Source of the DNA: JBDTMT01 sp033764095
GTDB lineage: Bacteria > Desulfobacterota > Binatia > HRBIN30 > CADEER01
Length of the DNA: 22,265 nucleotides
Reading direction: 5' to 3'
Assembly (NCBI GenBank): GCA_033764095.1
Contig: JANRJF010000403.1
Span: 1 to 22,265, forward strand
The translations under genes were made by a program, and so were the position numbers. The notes beneath the pieces were generated by a model. It searched no databases and was not told the origin of the DNA. It was given only the letters and a program-made list of their open reading frames with translations. Below, one piece after another: positions 1 through 6,747 of the stretch. Each line of letters begins with the position of its first letter. Position 1 is the stretch's first letter.

Positions 1-19
1 CCGGCTCTGTTACGCGTCA

Positions 20-37
20 GGCTAACACTCGTTAGCC
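20..37. promoter_or_regulatory. 18-bp palindrome, operator-like, before the amidohydrolase
   Basis: GGCTAACACTCGTTAGCC is a perfect inverted repeat with two 7-bp arms and a 4-nt spacer. It ends three bases before the strong AGGAGG ribosome binding site (41-46) of the amidohydrolase, so it lies where a promoter -10 region or transcription start is expected. Size and symmetry fit a dimeric repressor of the TetR or a similar class. Which regulator binds is unknown, and the -35 region lies at or beyond the left edge. Confidence 0.5.
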
Positions 38-53
38 AAGAGGAGGTTCCCTC

Positions 54-1184
54 ATGCAGTACGACATCGTGTCCGCCGACTCGCACATCATCGAGCCGCC
101 CGACCTGTGGGAGAAGTGGTTGTCGCCGGAGTTCCGCAAGCGCGCGCCGCAGCTCACCAAGGACGATGAAGGCGGCGATGCGTGGGACTTCCACGACGGC
201 GGCAAGCCGATGACCATCGGCCTGGTCACCAAGACCAAGGGCCAGAGCTACGACGATCTGCGCTGGGGCGGCTCGCGCTACGAGACCATCAACCAGGGCT
301 GCTTCGAGGCAACGGCGCGCGTCAAAGAGATGGAGGAGGACGGCCTGCAGCTCGAGGTCATCTATCCGCCGCAGCGCACCATGCGGCACTTCATGCTCGA
401 CGACGACAAGGAGTTTCACATCGCCGGCGTGCAGGCCTACAACGACTGGCTCGCCAAGGACTTCGTCGGCAAGGCGCCGAAGCACTTCGTCGGCCAGGGG
501 CAGATCCCCAACCTGGGCATCGAGACGGCGGTGGCCGAGATGAAGCGCGCCCGCGCCATGGGCCTGCGCGGCGTGGTGATCTCCAGCTGGCCGTCGGGCA
601 AGCCCTTCCTCGACGACGATTGCGATCCGTTCTTCGCCGAGGCGGAGAAGACCAACACGCCGGTCAGCGTGCACATCAGCCTGGTGCACAAGGGCCAGCA
701 GCGCGAGCAGATCGGCAGCATCGCGCGCAAGGGCGAGGCGGCGCTCACCGGTTTCAGCGCCGCTGGCCTCACCACCATGCCGGTGATCGTCGGCGAGACC
801 ATCTTCTGGGGGCTGTTCGACAAGTTCCCGAAGCTGAAGATGGTCGGCGTCGAGTGCGGCGCCGGCTGGGTGCCGTACTTCCTCGAGCAGATGGACGACC
901 GCTACTGGCGCAACCGCAACTGGGCGAAGAGCAAGCTCAAGCACCAGCCGAGCGAGTACTGGAAGCGCAACTGGATGGCGACCTTCATGATCGACCACTA
1001 CGGCGTCGCCAACCGCCACTCGGTCGGCGTGCGCAACATGATGTGGTCGACCGACTACCCGCACCACGGCGCCGACTGGCCGTACTCGCGCAAGGTGATC
1101 GACGAGCAGTTCCACGGCGTCGCCGCCGAGGAGCGCGAGCGCATGCTGGCGCGCAACTGCACCGAGCTGTACGGCCTCGAATAG
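54..1184 (+). CDS. Amidohydrolase family 2 (TIM-barrel metal-dependent hydrolase/decarboxylase)
   Basis: The 376-residue protein has the length and landmarks of amidohydrolase-2 enzymes, which hydrolyse or decarboxylate small, often aromatic, substrates at a metal centre in a TIM barrel. The N-terminus carries a metal-site motif (S-A-D-S-H-I-I-E, residues 7-14). A second histidine stands at about residue 207 in VSVHIS. The late catalytic aspartate is D334 in W-S-T-D-Y-P-H-H. The segment FPKLKMVGVECGAGWVPYFLEQMD resembles the strand found in actinobacterial and proteobacterial relatives, where glutamate replaces the usual histidine. The ATG at 54 follows AGGAGG with a 7-nt spacer, so the start is secure. 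No signal peptide is seen, so it is cytoplasmic. The thiolase-like gene downstream suggests a catabolic pair, but the substrate cannot be read from the sequence. Confidence 0.9.
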   Translation: MQYDIVSADSHIIEPPDLWEKWLSPEFRKRAPQLTKDDEGGDAWDFHDGGKPMTIGLVTKTKGQSYDDLRWGGSRYETINQGCFEATARVKEMEEDGLQLEVIYPPQRTMRHFMLDDDKEFHIAGVQAYNDWLAKDFVGKAPKHFVGQGQIPNLGIETAVAEMKRARAMGLRGVVISSWPSGKPFLDDDCDPFFAEAEKTNTPVSVHISLVHKGQQREQIGSIARKGEAALTGFSAAGLTTMPVIVGETIFWGLFDKFPKLKMVGVECGAGWVPYFLEQMDDRYWRNRNWAKSKLKHQPSEYWKRNWMATFMIDHYGVANRHSVGVRNMMWSTDYPHHGADWPYSRKVIDEQFHGVAAEERERMLARNCTELYGLE

Positions 1185-1254
1185 GGGGCTGGGGGTTAGG
1201 GGTTGGGGTTCGGAATCAGAATCCCCAACCCCCAACCCCGTAACCCCTAACCCC
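1184..1254. repeat. Mirrored G-tract/C-tract inverted repeat after the amidohydrolase stop
   Basis: Directly from the TAG stop, four G-tracts follow (1184-1188, 1191-1195, 1199-1202, 1205-1208) with loops of 2, 3 and 2 nt. After a short AT-containing centre come five C-tracts (1223-1226, 1229-1233, 1236-1239, 1244-1247, 1251-1254). The two halves are imperfect reverse complements. The transcript could therefore form either a long hairpin or a G-quadruplex, and the opposite strand also has quadruplex potential. A transcription-terminating or mRNA-end role is an inference. Confidence 0.7.
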
Positions 1255-1266
1255 GATCTTTTCGCC

Positions 1267-2403
1267 ATGCGGGCCGCGATCGTCGGCATCCACCAGACGC
1301 CGCACGCGGCGCACCTGCCGGCGAGCGAGCTGGGGCTGGCGGTGGCGGCGATCAGCGCCGCGCTCGCCGACGCGGGCCTGACGGCGCGCGATCTCGACGG
1401 CCTGGTGAAGAACGCCATGGAGGCCACCGAGGAGCACGCCGTCGCGCGCGCCCTCGGCATCCCCAACCTGCGCTGGTTCTCCCAGGCGCCGTACGGCGGC
1501 GGCGCCACCTGCGGCATGGTGGCGCACGCCGCGGCGGCGATCGACGCCGGGCTCGCCGACACGGTGGCGATCTGGCGCGTGCGCAAGCGCGCCTCCGGCG
1601 GCCGGCCGTGGGCGCAGCGCGGCCAGCAGATCGACGGCGACGCGCAGTTCGCCGCGCCGTACGGCCTGCTGCGCCCGCACGACCAGGTTGCGCTGCTGAT
1701 GCGCCGTCACATGCACGAGTACGGCAGCACCAGCGCGCAGCTCGGCGCCATCGCGGTCGCCTGCCGCGCGCACGCGGCGCACAACCCGCTGGCGCAGAAG
1801 CGCACGCCGATCACGCTTGCCGACCACCAGGCGTCGCGCCTGGTGAGCGACCCGCTGCGCCTGCTCGACTGCTGCCTGGAGACCGACGCGGCAGCGGCGC
1901 TGGTGCTGACGCGCAGCGACCGCGCCCGCGACACCGCCCGTCCACCGGCACTGGTGCGCGCCGCGACCCAGGGCAGCGGCGCGCAGGCCGGCCGCATGCT
2001 CGACTGGCACAAGCCCTTCCCGCTCGAATCGACCGGCGTCGCCGCCGCCGCGTCCCTGTATCGCCAGGCCGGCCTCGGCCCCGACGACATCGACTGCGCG
2101 CAGCTCTACGACTCCTTCACCCCCTTCGTGCTCTTCGCCCTCGAAGCCTACGGCTTCTGTCCGCGCGGCGACGGCGGCCGCTTCGCCGCCGACGGCAATC
2201 TGCAGTGGCCGAGCGGCCGCCTGCCGGTGAACACGCACGGCGGCTCGCTCTCGGAGGGCTACGTGCAGGGCATGAACCACCTGATCGAAGCCGTGCGCCA
2301 GCTGCGCGGCACCTCGACCTGCCAACTGGCGCGCGTCGAGCACGTGCTGGTCACCAGCTCGACCAGCGTGCCGACCAGCGCGGTGATCCTCGCGCGCGCC
2401 TAA
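1267..2403 (+). CDS. Thiolase-like protein (lipid-transfer/acetyl-CoA acetyltransferase family)
   Basis: The 378-residue protein matches thiolase-like proteins of the SCP2/DitF type, which cleave or bind acyl-CoA thioesters in beta-oxidation-like and steroid or terpenoid catabolism. Visible landmarks are MRAAIVGIHQTPH at the start, a glycine-rich segment GGGATCGMVAHAAAAI at about residues 78-93 (where classical thiolases carry the nucleophilic cysteine loop), D-I-D-C-A-Q-L-Y-D-S-F in the C-terminal half, and the hallmark N-T-H-G-G-S-L-S-E-G-Y. The HGG histidine is present, but the late CxG cysteine motif of true thiolases is not evident, as is common in this subgroup, so catalysis is uncertain. 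The ATG at 1267 has no clear Shine-Dalgarno sequence. The stop overlaps the stop of the convergent psd gene by 4 nt. Confidence 0.85.
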   Translation: MRAAIVGIHQTPHAAHLPASELGLAVAAISAALADAGLTARDLDGLVKNAMEATEEHAVARALGIPNLRWFSQAPYGGGATCGMVAHAAAAIDAGLADTVAIWRVRKRASGGRPWAQRGQQIDGDAQFAAPYGLLRPHDQVALLMRRHMHEYGSTSAQLGAIAVACRAHAAHNPLAQKRTPITLADHQASRLVSDPLRLLDCCLETDAAAALVLTRSDRARDTARPPALVRAATQGSGAQAGRMLDWHKPFPLESTGVAAAASLYRQAGLGPDDIDCAQLYDSFTPFVLFALEAYGFCPRGDGGRFAADGNLQWPSGRLPVNTHGGSLSEGYVQGMNHLIEAVRQLRGTSTCQLARVEHVLVTSSTSVPTSAVILARA

Positions 2404-3257
2404 CGCTCGCCGAGCAGCGTGCCGATGCGCGCGCCGAGTCGCACCGGCGTGCCCGGCGGGCGGACGTCGAGCGCCAGCGCGCCGGGCGCGGCGACCAGCA
2501 CGATGGTCGAGCCGAACTCGAAGCGGCCCCATTCCTCGCCCTTGGCGAAGTGGAGGTCGGCGTAGGCGCGGCGCGTCACCGCGACGTGCGGCAGGTTGGT
2601 GGTCAGCTCATCGAAGGTGAGGCGGATCTTGCCGACCATGGTGGCACCCACCGCGACCAGGCAGAACGCCTCGCTGCGCCCGTCGCGCGAGAAGAAGGCG
2701 GCGATGCGCTCGTTGACCGCAAACAGCCCATCGACCCCCTCGACGCCGATGCGGTTCACTGGCCACAGCGCGCCGGGCAGATAGGTGGCGCGCGTCACCC
2801 GCGCCGCGCACGGCGTGTGGAAGCGATGATAGTCGCGCGGCGACAGATACAGCGTCGCGAAGGCACCGCCCTCGAAGGCGCGCGCCGCCGCGTCGTCGCC
2901 GAGCAACGCCGCGAGGCGGTACGGCCGCCCCTTCACCTGCAGCAGCTGCCCGCGCTCGACCACTCCCGCCGCGCCCCAGCTGCCGTCGCAGGGCGAGACG
3001 AACGCCTCCGGCGCCGGGTCGATCGGCCGCGCCCCGTCGCGCAGCGCGCGGGTGAAGAACTCCTGCAGGCTGGCGAAGCGGTCGAGCGGATCGCGCACCT
3101 CGCTGAAGTCGACGCCGACGGCGCGGCCGAAGGCGCGCACCGCCGGCCCGCGCAGCGCCGCCGGCAGCCGCCGACTCGCCAGCCAACCGGCGGCGCGCGA
3201 CATCGCGTGCTGCGGCAGGGCACGCAGCGCCGCCACGGCGAGGCGATGCGACGACAT
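2400..3257 (-). CDS. psd: Phosphatidylserine decarboxylase proenzyme
   Basis: The enzyme decarboxylates phosphatidylserine to phosphatidylethanolamine at the inner membrane. It self-cleaves at a serine to create its pyruvoyl cofactor. The 285-residue sequence aligns by eye with the E. coli enzyme along its length: LAGW-like N-terminus, LQEFFTRALRDGARPID, the catalytic aspartate D91 in SPCDG, YLSPRDYHRFH (H144 and H147), VNERI, VGATMVGKI, and the cleavage motif (F)GST with S250. I choose the ATG at 3257, which has AGGGGTGG 5 nt upstream and matches the E. coli N-terminus. A TTG at 3293 would add 12 residues with no support. It lacks the long acidic tail of E. coli Psd. Its stop codon overlaps the thiolase-like stop by 4 nt. 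Confidence 0.95.
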   Translation of the reverse strand: MSSHRLAVAALRALPQHAMSRAAGWLASRRLPAALRGPAVRAFGRAVGVDFSEVRDPLDRFASLQEFFTRALRDGARPIDPAPEAFVSPCDGSWGAAGVVERGQLLQVKGRPYRLAALLGDDAAARAFEGGAFATLYLSPRDYHRFHTPCAARVTRATYLPGALWPVNRIGVEGVDGLFAVNERIAAFFSRDGRSEAFCLVAVGATMVGKIRLTFDELTTNLPHVAVTRRAYADLHFAKGEEWGRFEFGSTIVLVAAPGALALDVRPPGTPVRLGARIGTLLGER

Positions 3258-3408
3258 GACCGCCACCCCTACACCGGACGCCGGGGGCAGCAAACCGGCG
3301 CGCGCGAGGGATGGCGATGCACGCGCGTCGCCTGCCGCAGCAAATGCCCGGTCGCGCGCGTCCCTGGTCGATACAGCGCACCGATCACCGATTCTTCATC
3401 CACCGCTC

Positions 3409-3657
3409 ATGCCGCCGTCACCGCCTCGCGCTAGGGTCGCCAGCCACTATGTTCCGTGTCCGCTCTGTCAGCGCGAGTTCGACCTGTTCGCCGCCGTCTG
3501 GTGCGCGCACGCCGGCGAGGCGCCGTCGAAGATGTGCCCGAGCTGCGCCCGTTGCGTCTGCGAACACCCCGCCTACGGCGAGCCCAACTTCTGGAAGGAC
3601 GCGCCGACCGCCTTCCGCCAGCAGGGATTCCAGCGGCTGTTCCTCTTCTACCTGTGA
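3409..3657 (+). CDS. Small cysteine-rich protein, probable zinc-ribbon type
   Basis: This 82-residue protein has cysteines at 17, 20, 32, 43, 46, 49 and 51, arranged as CPLC, then WCAH, then MCPSCARCVC, consistent with one or two metal-binding knuckles. The C-terminal part, HPAYGEPNFWKDAPTAFRQQ followed by GFQRLFLFYL, ends in a hydrophobic tail. I recall similar small hypothetical proteins in deltaproteobacterial-type genomes but know of no function. The only good in-frame ATG is at 3409 and lacks a clear ribosome binding site, so the first 10-12 residues are uncertain. The TGA stop shares its last base with the next ATG (TGATG), which implies translational coupling. Confidence 0.75.
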   Translation: MPPSPPRARVASHYVPCPLCQREFDLFAAVWCAHAGEAPSKMCPSCARCVCEHPAYGEPNFWKDAPTAFRQQGFQRLFLFYL

Positions 3658-3998
3658 TGCGGGCTGATCGTCGGGAGGCGGGTGCGGCGCTGGTGCTGCC
3701 GGCCGGCACGCCCTACGAGCGCGAGCTGGTCGCCGAGCACCTGCACGGCGTGGCGCGCCGGCGCGGCGCGGTGCGCATGCGGCTCGGCGCGCAGCACTGG
3801 CTGCTGGTCTGGAGTCGGCAGTCGTGCGCCAGCCGCTGTGCCGCGTGCGGCGGCCGCCAGCGCGGCCTCTGCGTCCGCCTGGCGGCCCGCGACTGCTGCG
3901 CGCGCTGCGCCCTCGATGCGCTGGTGACGCAGAACGCTCGCGGCACCTGCTGTGCGGTGATCGCGCCGCCGCGCGCGCCGCGCCCTGCCCCGTACTGA
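3657..3998 (+). CDS. Small cysteine-rich hypothetical protein coupled to the zinc-ribbon gene
   Basis: The 113-residue frame begins at the ATG that overlaps the upstream stop by one base. After the first few codons its third positions are almost entirely G or C, as in the confirmed genes, which supports real coding. Residues 1-53 form a cysteine-free part with V-L-P-A-G-T-P-Y-E-R-E-L-V. Residues 54-99 hold nine cysteines (57, 61, 64, 72, 80, 81, 84, 98, 99), including CASRCAAC and CCARC, suggesting metal binding. No family is recognised. Together with its neighbour it would form a two-gene unit of small metal-binding proteins. A chance open frame in GC-rich DNA cannot be excluded. Confidence 0.5.
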   Translation: MRADRREAGAALVLPAGTPYERELVAEHLHGVARRRGAVRMRLGAQHWLLVWSRQSCASRCAACGGRQRGLCVRLAARDCCARCALDALVTQNARGTCCAVIAPPRAPRPAPY

Positions 3999-4302
3999 GG
4001 GGCGCCAATCGCCATGCCGCGCGGCCGGCGTCGACCGGGCGGCGCGCGACGGCGGGCGGATCGATCGCGGACCGCGGCGGCGGCCGAGTTTTGACCACCC
4101 CGCCGGAGCCGCCGCATCGTGCGCCGCAGTGAGCGATGCCACAGCGCGGCGCATGGCAGGGCGCGCATCTCGCGTGGCTCGCCGACGGGGCATCGTCACC
4201 GCCATGCCGGCGCGCTGCGCAGGTGCCGCAGAACTCGGGCGGCTCGGTGCAATCCTGTCCGCGCGGATGAGCCACCGCCGGTCGGCCAGTGCAAAACTCC
4301 AG
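3999..4302. other. Intergenic stretch with no supported gene
   Basis: This region lies between the small cysteine-rich gene and the pilin promoter. Several open frames cross it on both strands, but they are arginine- and alanine-rich, lack recognisable domains and have no ribosome binding site. I see no tRNA, rRNA or clear repeat. It may hold upstream binding sites for the sigma-54 activator expected at the pilin promoter, but no site can be identified from this sequence alone. Confidence 0.4.
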
Positions 4303-4318
4303 TGGCACGCTTGTTGTT
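4303..4318 (+). promoter_or_regulatory. Sigma-54-type (-24/-12) promoter of the pilin gene
   Basis: TGGCACGCTTGTTGTT matches the RpoN consensus TGGCACG-N4-TTGCW with a single change (TTGT for TTGC) and the correct spacing. Transcription would start near 4329-4331, about 28 nt before the GTG start of the pilin. Pilin genes in Myxococcus, Geobacter and Pseudomonas are classic sigma-54 targets through PilR-type activators, so the context agrees. The activator itself is not in the window. Confidence 0.7.
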
Positions 4319-4357
4319 GTCCGCTACTCTGGGCTCAACGTCAGAGGGAGGACTGTC

Positions 4358-4762
4358 GTGGGAGTGATTCGAAGCCGTCCGGGCGGCGCGCAGCTCAGAA
4401 CCGAACGCGGCTTCACGCTGCTCGAGCTTCTGCTCGTGATCGCGATCATCGCCATCCTCGGCGCCATCGCCATCCCGCAGTTCCTCAGCTACCGACAGAC
4501 CGCCTTCGACGCGCGCGCCAAATCCGACCTGCGCAACGCCGCCAACGCCGAGGAGGCCTACTTCGTCGCCACCGGCGACTACCTCGACTGCACCAACAGC
4601 AGCTGCGTGAGCCAGCTGCCGGACTTCCGTCTGTCGGACACCGTGACCATCACCATGGTCGCCGCGAACGGCGCGCAGCCGACCTTCACCGGCACCGCCT
4701 ACACCACCGGCGGCCAGAAGACGTTCCTCTACGACAGCGCCTCCGGCGGCATGGTGTACTGA
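4358..4762 (+). CDS. Type IV pilin precursor (PilA-like)
   Basis: The 134-residue prepilin has a charged leader of 18 residues ending in R-T-E-R-G. A prepilin peptidase site (G18/F19) follows, then the conserved hydrophobic helix FTLLELLLVIAIIAILGAIAIP, whose E23 corresponds to the essential Glu5 of the mature protein. The mature chain is about 116 residues. It includes DLRNAANAEEAYFVATGDY, typical of short deltaproteobacterial pilins, and a nearby cysteine pair (C78, C83) that could form a disulfide. The GTG at 4358 is preferred because GGGAGGA (4346-4352) precedes it by 5 nt and gives a normal leader. An upstream ATG at 4289 would lie ahead of the sigma-54-like promoter. No pilus assembly genes are nearby, so it could be a major or a minor pilin. 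Confidence 0.92.
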   Translation: MGVIRSRPGGAQLRTERGFTLLELLLVIAIIAILGAIAIPQFLSYRQTAFDARAKSDLRNAANAEEAYFVATGDYLDCTNSSCVSQLPDFRLSDTVTITMVAANGAQPTFTGTAYTTGGQKTFLYDSASGGMVY

Positions 4763-4817
4763 CCCGCCGCGGCCGCGCGCATTTCCCCCACCCGCGCCGC
4801 TGCACTAGATTGGCGGC

Positions 4818-6065
4818 GTGAGACGCCGCGCGGCGACGCGATCCGCGGCAGTTCTGCTCGCCGCGCTCCTCGTGCTGGCCGGCTGCGGCGCCAGCCGGTC
4901 CGCGGCGCCGCCGGTTTGGGAGCCGCCGCCGTTCCTCATCACCTTCTGGTGCGCGCCGCCGCTCGATCAGCTCGACGACGCGCGCCTCGCCGAGATCGCC
5001 GCCGCCGGCTTCACCACCGTCGGCGCCCCCTGCGAGGGCGACTTCACGGTCGCGGCGAACCGCCGCGTCCTGGCGGCCGCGGCGCGCCACGACCTGCGCG
5101 TCTGGGTCGCCGACCACCGCCTCTACGAAGCCGCCGCCGGCGCGCTCGCGGCGACCGACGTCGCGCCGGCCGTGGTCGCGGACTACGGCGCTGCGCCGGC
5201 ACTCGACGGCTACGTCGTCGCCGACGAGCCGCCGGCCGAACGCTTCGCCGGCGTCGCCGCCGTGGTCGGCGCGCTGCGTGCCGCCGACCCCGCACGCCTC
5301 GCCTACGTCAACCTGCTGCCCATCTACATTCCGCCGCCGCTGCTCGGCAGCGACTCGTACGACGCCTACCTGGCGCAGTTCGTCGCCGAGGCGCGGCCGC
5401 AACTGCTCAGCGTCGACCACTACCCGTTCGGCCACACGCGCGATCGCTCGACCTTCTTCGCCAACCTCGCCGCGCTGCGCGACGCCGCCCTGCGCGCCGA
5501 CCTGCCCTTCCTGTGGATCGTCCTCGCCATGCCGCACGGCCCCTACCGCGATCCCACCGAGGCCGAGCTCGCCTGGCAGGTCTTCCACGCCATCGCCTAC
5601 GGCGCGCGCGGCGTGTCCTACTTCGCCTACTGGACCCCAGCGCCGGCCGACTGGGACTTCCACCACGGGCTGATCGAGAACGGACAGCCCACCCGCCACT
5701 ACGGCGAAGCGGCGCGCATCAACGCCCGCGCCCGCGCCATCGGCAGCGCCTTGCGGGGCTGGCGCTCGCTCGCCGTCGCCGATGCGCAGGGGGAGGTCGC
5801 CACGCCGTTGCCGATCGGCCCGCTGGCCGGCATCGACGGCGGCCCGATCACCGTCGGGCTGTTCGGCGACGGCCGCGGCGGCCTCGCCGCGCTGCTGGTC
5901 AACCGCGACTACCGCGAGCCGGTGGTGGCGACGCTGCGCCTGCGCGCCGGCGCCGACCCGCCGCAGGCGCTCGACGCCGCCGATTCGCGCTGGCGCGAGG
6001 ACCCCGGCCTGGTCTTTCCGCTCGCCCCGGGACAGGCGCAGCTCCTCCGCTGGTCATCGCCGTAG
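4818..6065 (+). CDS. Lipoprotein with a glycoside-hydrolase-like TIM barrel
   Basis: The 415-residue protein starts with a lipoprotein signal (hydrophobic stretch then L-A-G-C, lipidated C23) and is therefore membrane anchored. The mature part reads as a TIM barrel of the glycosidase type. Features are FLITFWCAPP, ITAAGF-type helix starts, V-V-A-D-E-P-P (D136, E137 as a possible acid/base region), LLPIYIPP, SVDHYPFG, WQVFHAIAYGARGVSYFAYWTPAP and GQPTRHYGEAARIN. These resemble GH42-like or DUF4434-like proteins, and a C-terminal beta domain follows. The substrate is unknown. The GTG start at 4818 lacks a Shine-Dalgarno sequence, but TAGATT (4806-4811) lies six bases upstream, which would fit a nearly leaderless transcript. 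Confidence 0.78.
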   Translation: MRRRAATRSAAVLLAALLVLAGCGASRSAAPPVWEPPPFLITFWCAPPLDQLDDARLAEIAAAGFTTVGAPCEGDFTVAANRRVLAAAARHDLRVWVADHRLYEAAAGALAATDVAPAVVADYGAAPALDGYVVADEPPAERFAGVAAVVGALRAADPARLAYVNLLPIYIPPPLLGSDSYDAYLAQFVAEARPQLLSVDHYPFGHTRDRSTFFANLAALRDAALRADLPFLWIVLAMPHGPYRDPTEAELAWQVFHAIAYGARGVSYFAYWTPAPADWDFHHGLIENGQPTRHYGEAARINARARAIGSALRGWRSLAVADAQGEVATPLPIGPLAGIDGGPITVGLFGDGRGGLAALLVNRDYREPVVATLRLRAGADPPQALDAADSRWREDPGLVFPLAPGQAQLLRWSSP

Positions 6066-6084
6066 CGGCGCGCCGCATCGGTCG

Positions 6085-6693
6085 TCAGCCCAACAACGCG
6101 CGCAGCGTGCGCGCGACGACGCCGCGCGCCGCGCCGACGCCGAGCCCCTGGTGGCGGCGCAGCGAATTCCAGGTCGAGAAGCTCACCGCCACGGCCAGGC
6201 CGGCGTGCACCTCGCGCCGCTCAGCCGCCGGCAGCCGTTGCAGCTCGGCAGCGAAGAGGCGCGCCACGTCGTCGCGCATCGCGGCGCGGAAGGCGTCGAG
6301 GTGGCGCGCGATGGCGCGCGAATGCGGCTCCTGCAGCAGCGCCGCGCGGCGCACCGGCGCGATCGCCTCGTAGACGCGCGCGCGCTGTGCGGCGAGCGCC
6401 GCGGCGCGCGTCGCGACCGTGCCGGCGACCGGCAGCGGCGCGACCAGCGGCGTCAGACGCTCGCCCTGGCGCGCCGCGGCGGCGGCGAACAGGGCCTCGA
6501 GATCGTCGAAGTGCTGGAACACCGAGCGCAACGACACGCCGGCATGCGCCGCGATGCGCGGCGCGGTCGGCTGCGGCTCGCCGGCCTCGAGCAGCGCCAG
6601 CATCGCCTCGACCACCTTGGCGCGCGTCGTCGCGCTGCGCGCCCGGCGCCGGTCGCCGGGCGGCGGGACGGCGGACTTTGTTCTTGCACTCAC
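6085..6693 (-). CDS. TetR-family transcriptional regulator
   Basis: The 202-residue protein has an N-terminal TetR DNA-binding domain. A first helix R-A-K-V-V-E-A-M-L-A-L-L is followed by the helix-turn-helix at about residues 43-61 (A-P-R-I-A-A-H-A-G-V-S-L-R-S-V-F-Q-H-F), then DDLEALF. The remaining helical part is alanine- and arginine-rich and would form the ligand pocket and dimer interface. The start is the GTG at 6693. A TTG at 6732 would add 13 residues but lacks a ribosome binding site. The gene is divergent from the sulfatase gene with 54 nt between starts, and a palindrome covers its start codon, so control of both genes is likely. The ligand is unknown. Confidence 0.88.
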   Translation of the reverse strand: MSARTKSAVPPPGDRRRARSATTRAKVVEAMLALLEAGEPQPTAPRIAAHAGVSLRSVFQHFDDLEALFAAAAARQGERLTPLVAPLPVAGTVATRAAALAAQRARVYEAIAPVRRAALLQEPHSRAIARHLDAFRAAMRDDVARLFAAELQRLPAAERREVHAGLAVAVSFSTWNSLRRHQGLGVGAARGVVARTLRALLG

Positions 6694-6700
6694 AGTGCAA
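6684..6700. promoter_or_regulatory. 17-bp palindromic operator overlapping the tetR start
   Basis: TTGCACTCACAGTGCAA is a perfect inverted repeat with 7-bp arms around a 3-nt centre. The centre CAC is, on the minus strand, the GTG start codon of the TetR gene. On the plus strand the left half contains TTGCAC, a possible -35 element for the sulfatase. This is the expected position and architecture for a site bound by the adjacent TetR protein. Binding is an inference. Confidence 0.65.
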
Positions 6701-6747
6701 AATGTCGTAGTCGACGAGCGATCGCCTGGCAAGCCCGGAGGCGCACG

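Noticed and set aside
1191..1254. Telomere-like TTAGGGG repeat
   Set aside because: The repeat is short, internal and mirrored, with genes on both sides. A gene-end structure explains it better than a chromosome end.
1608..3434. A 608-codon open frame on the plus strand across the thiolase-like and psd genes
   Set aside because: It is Arg/Ala/Pro-rich, has no domain, and is antisense to psd, whose motifs are unmistakable. High GC removes stop codons in shadow frames.
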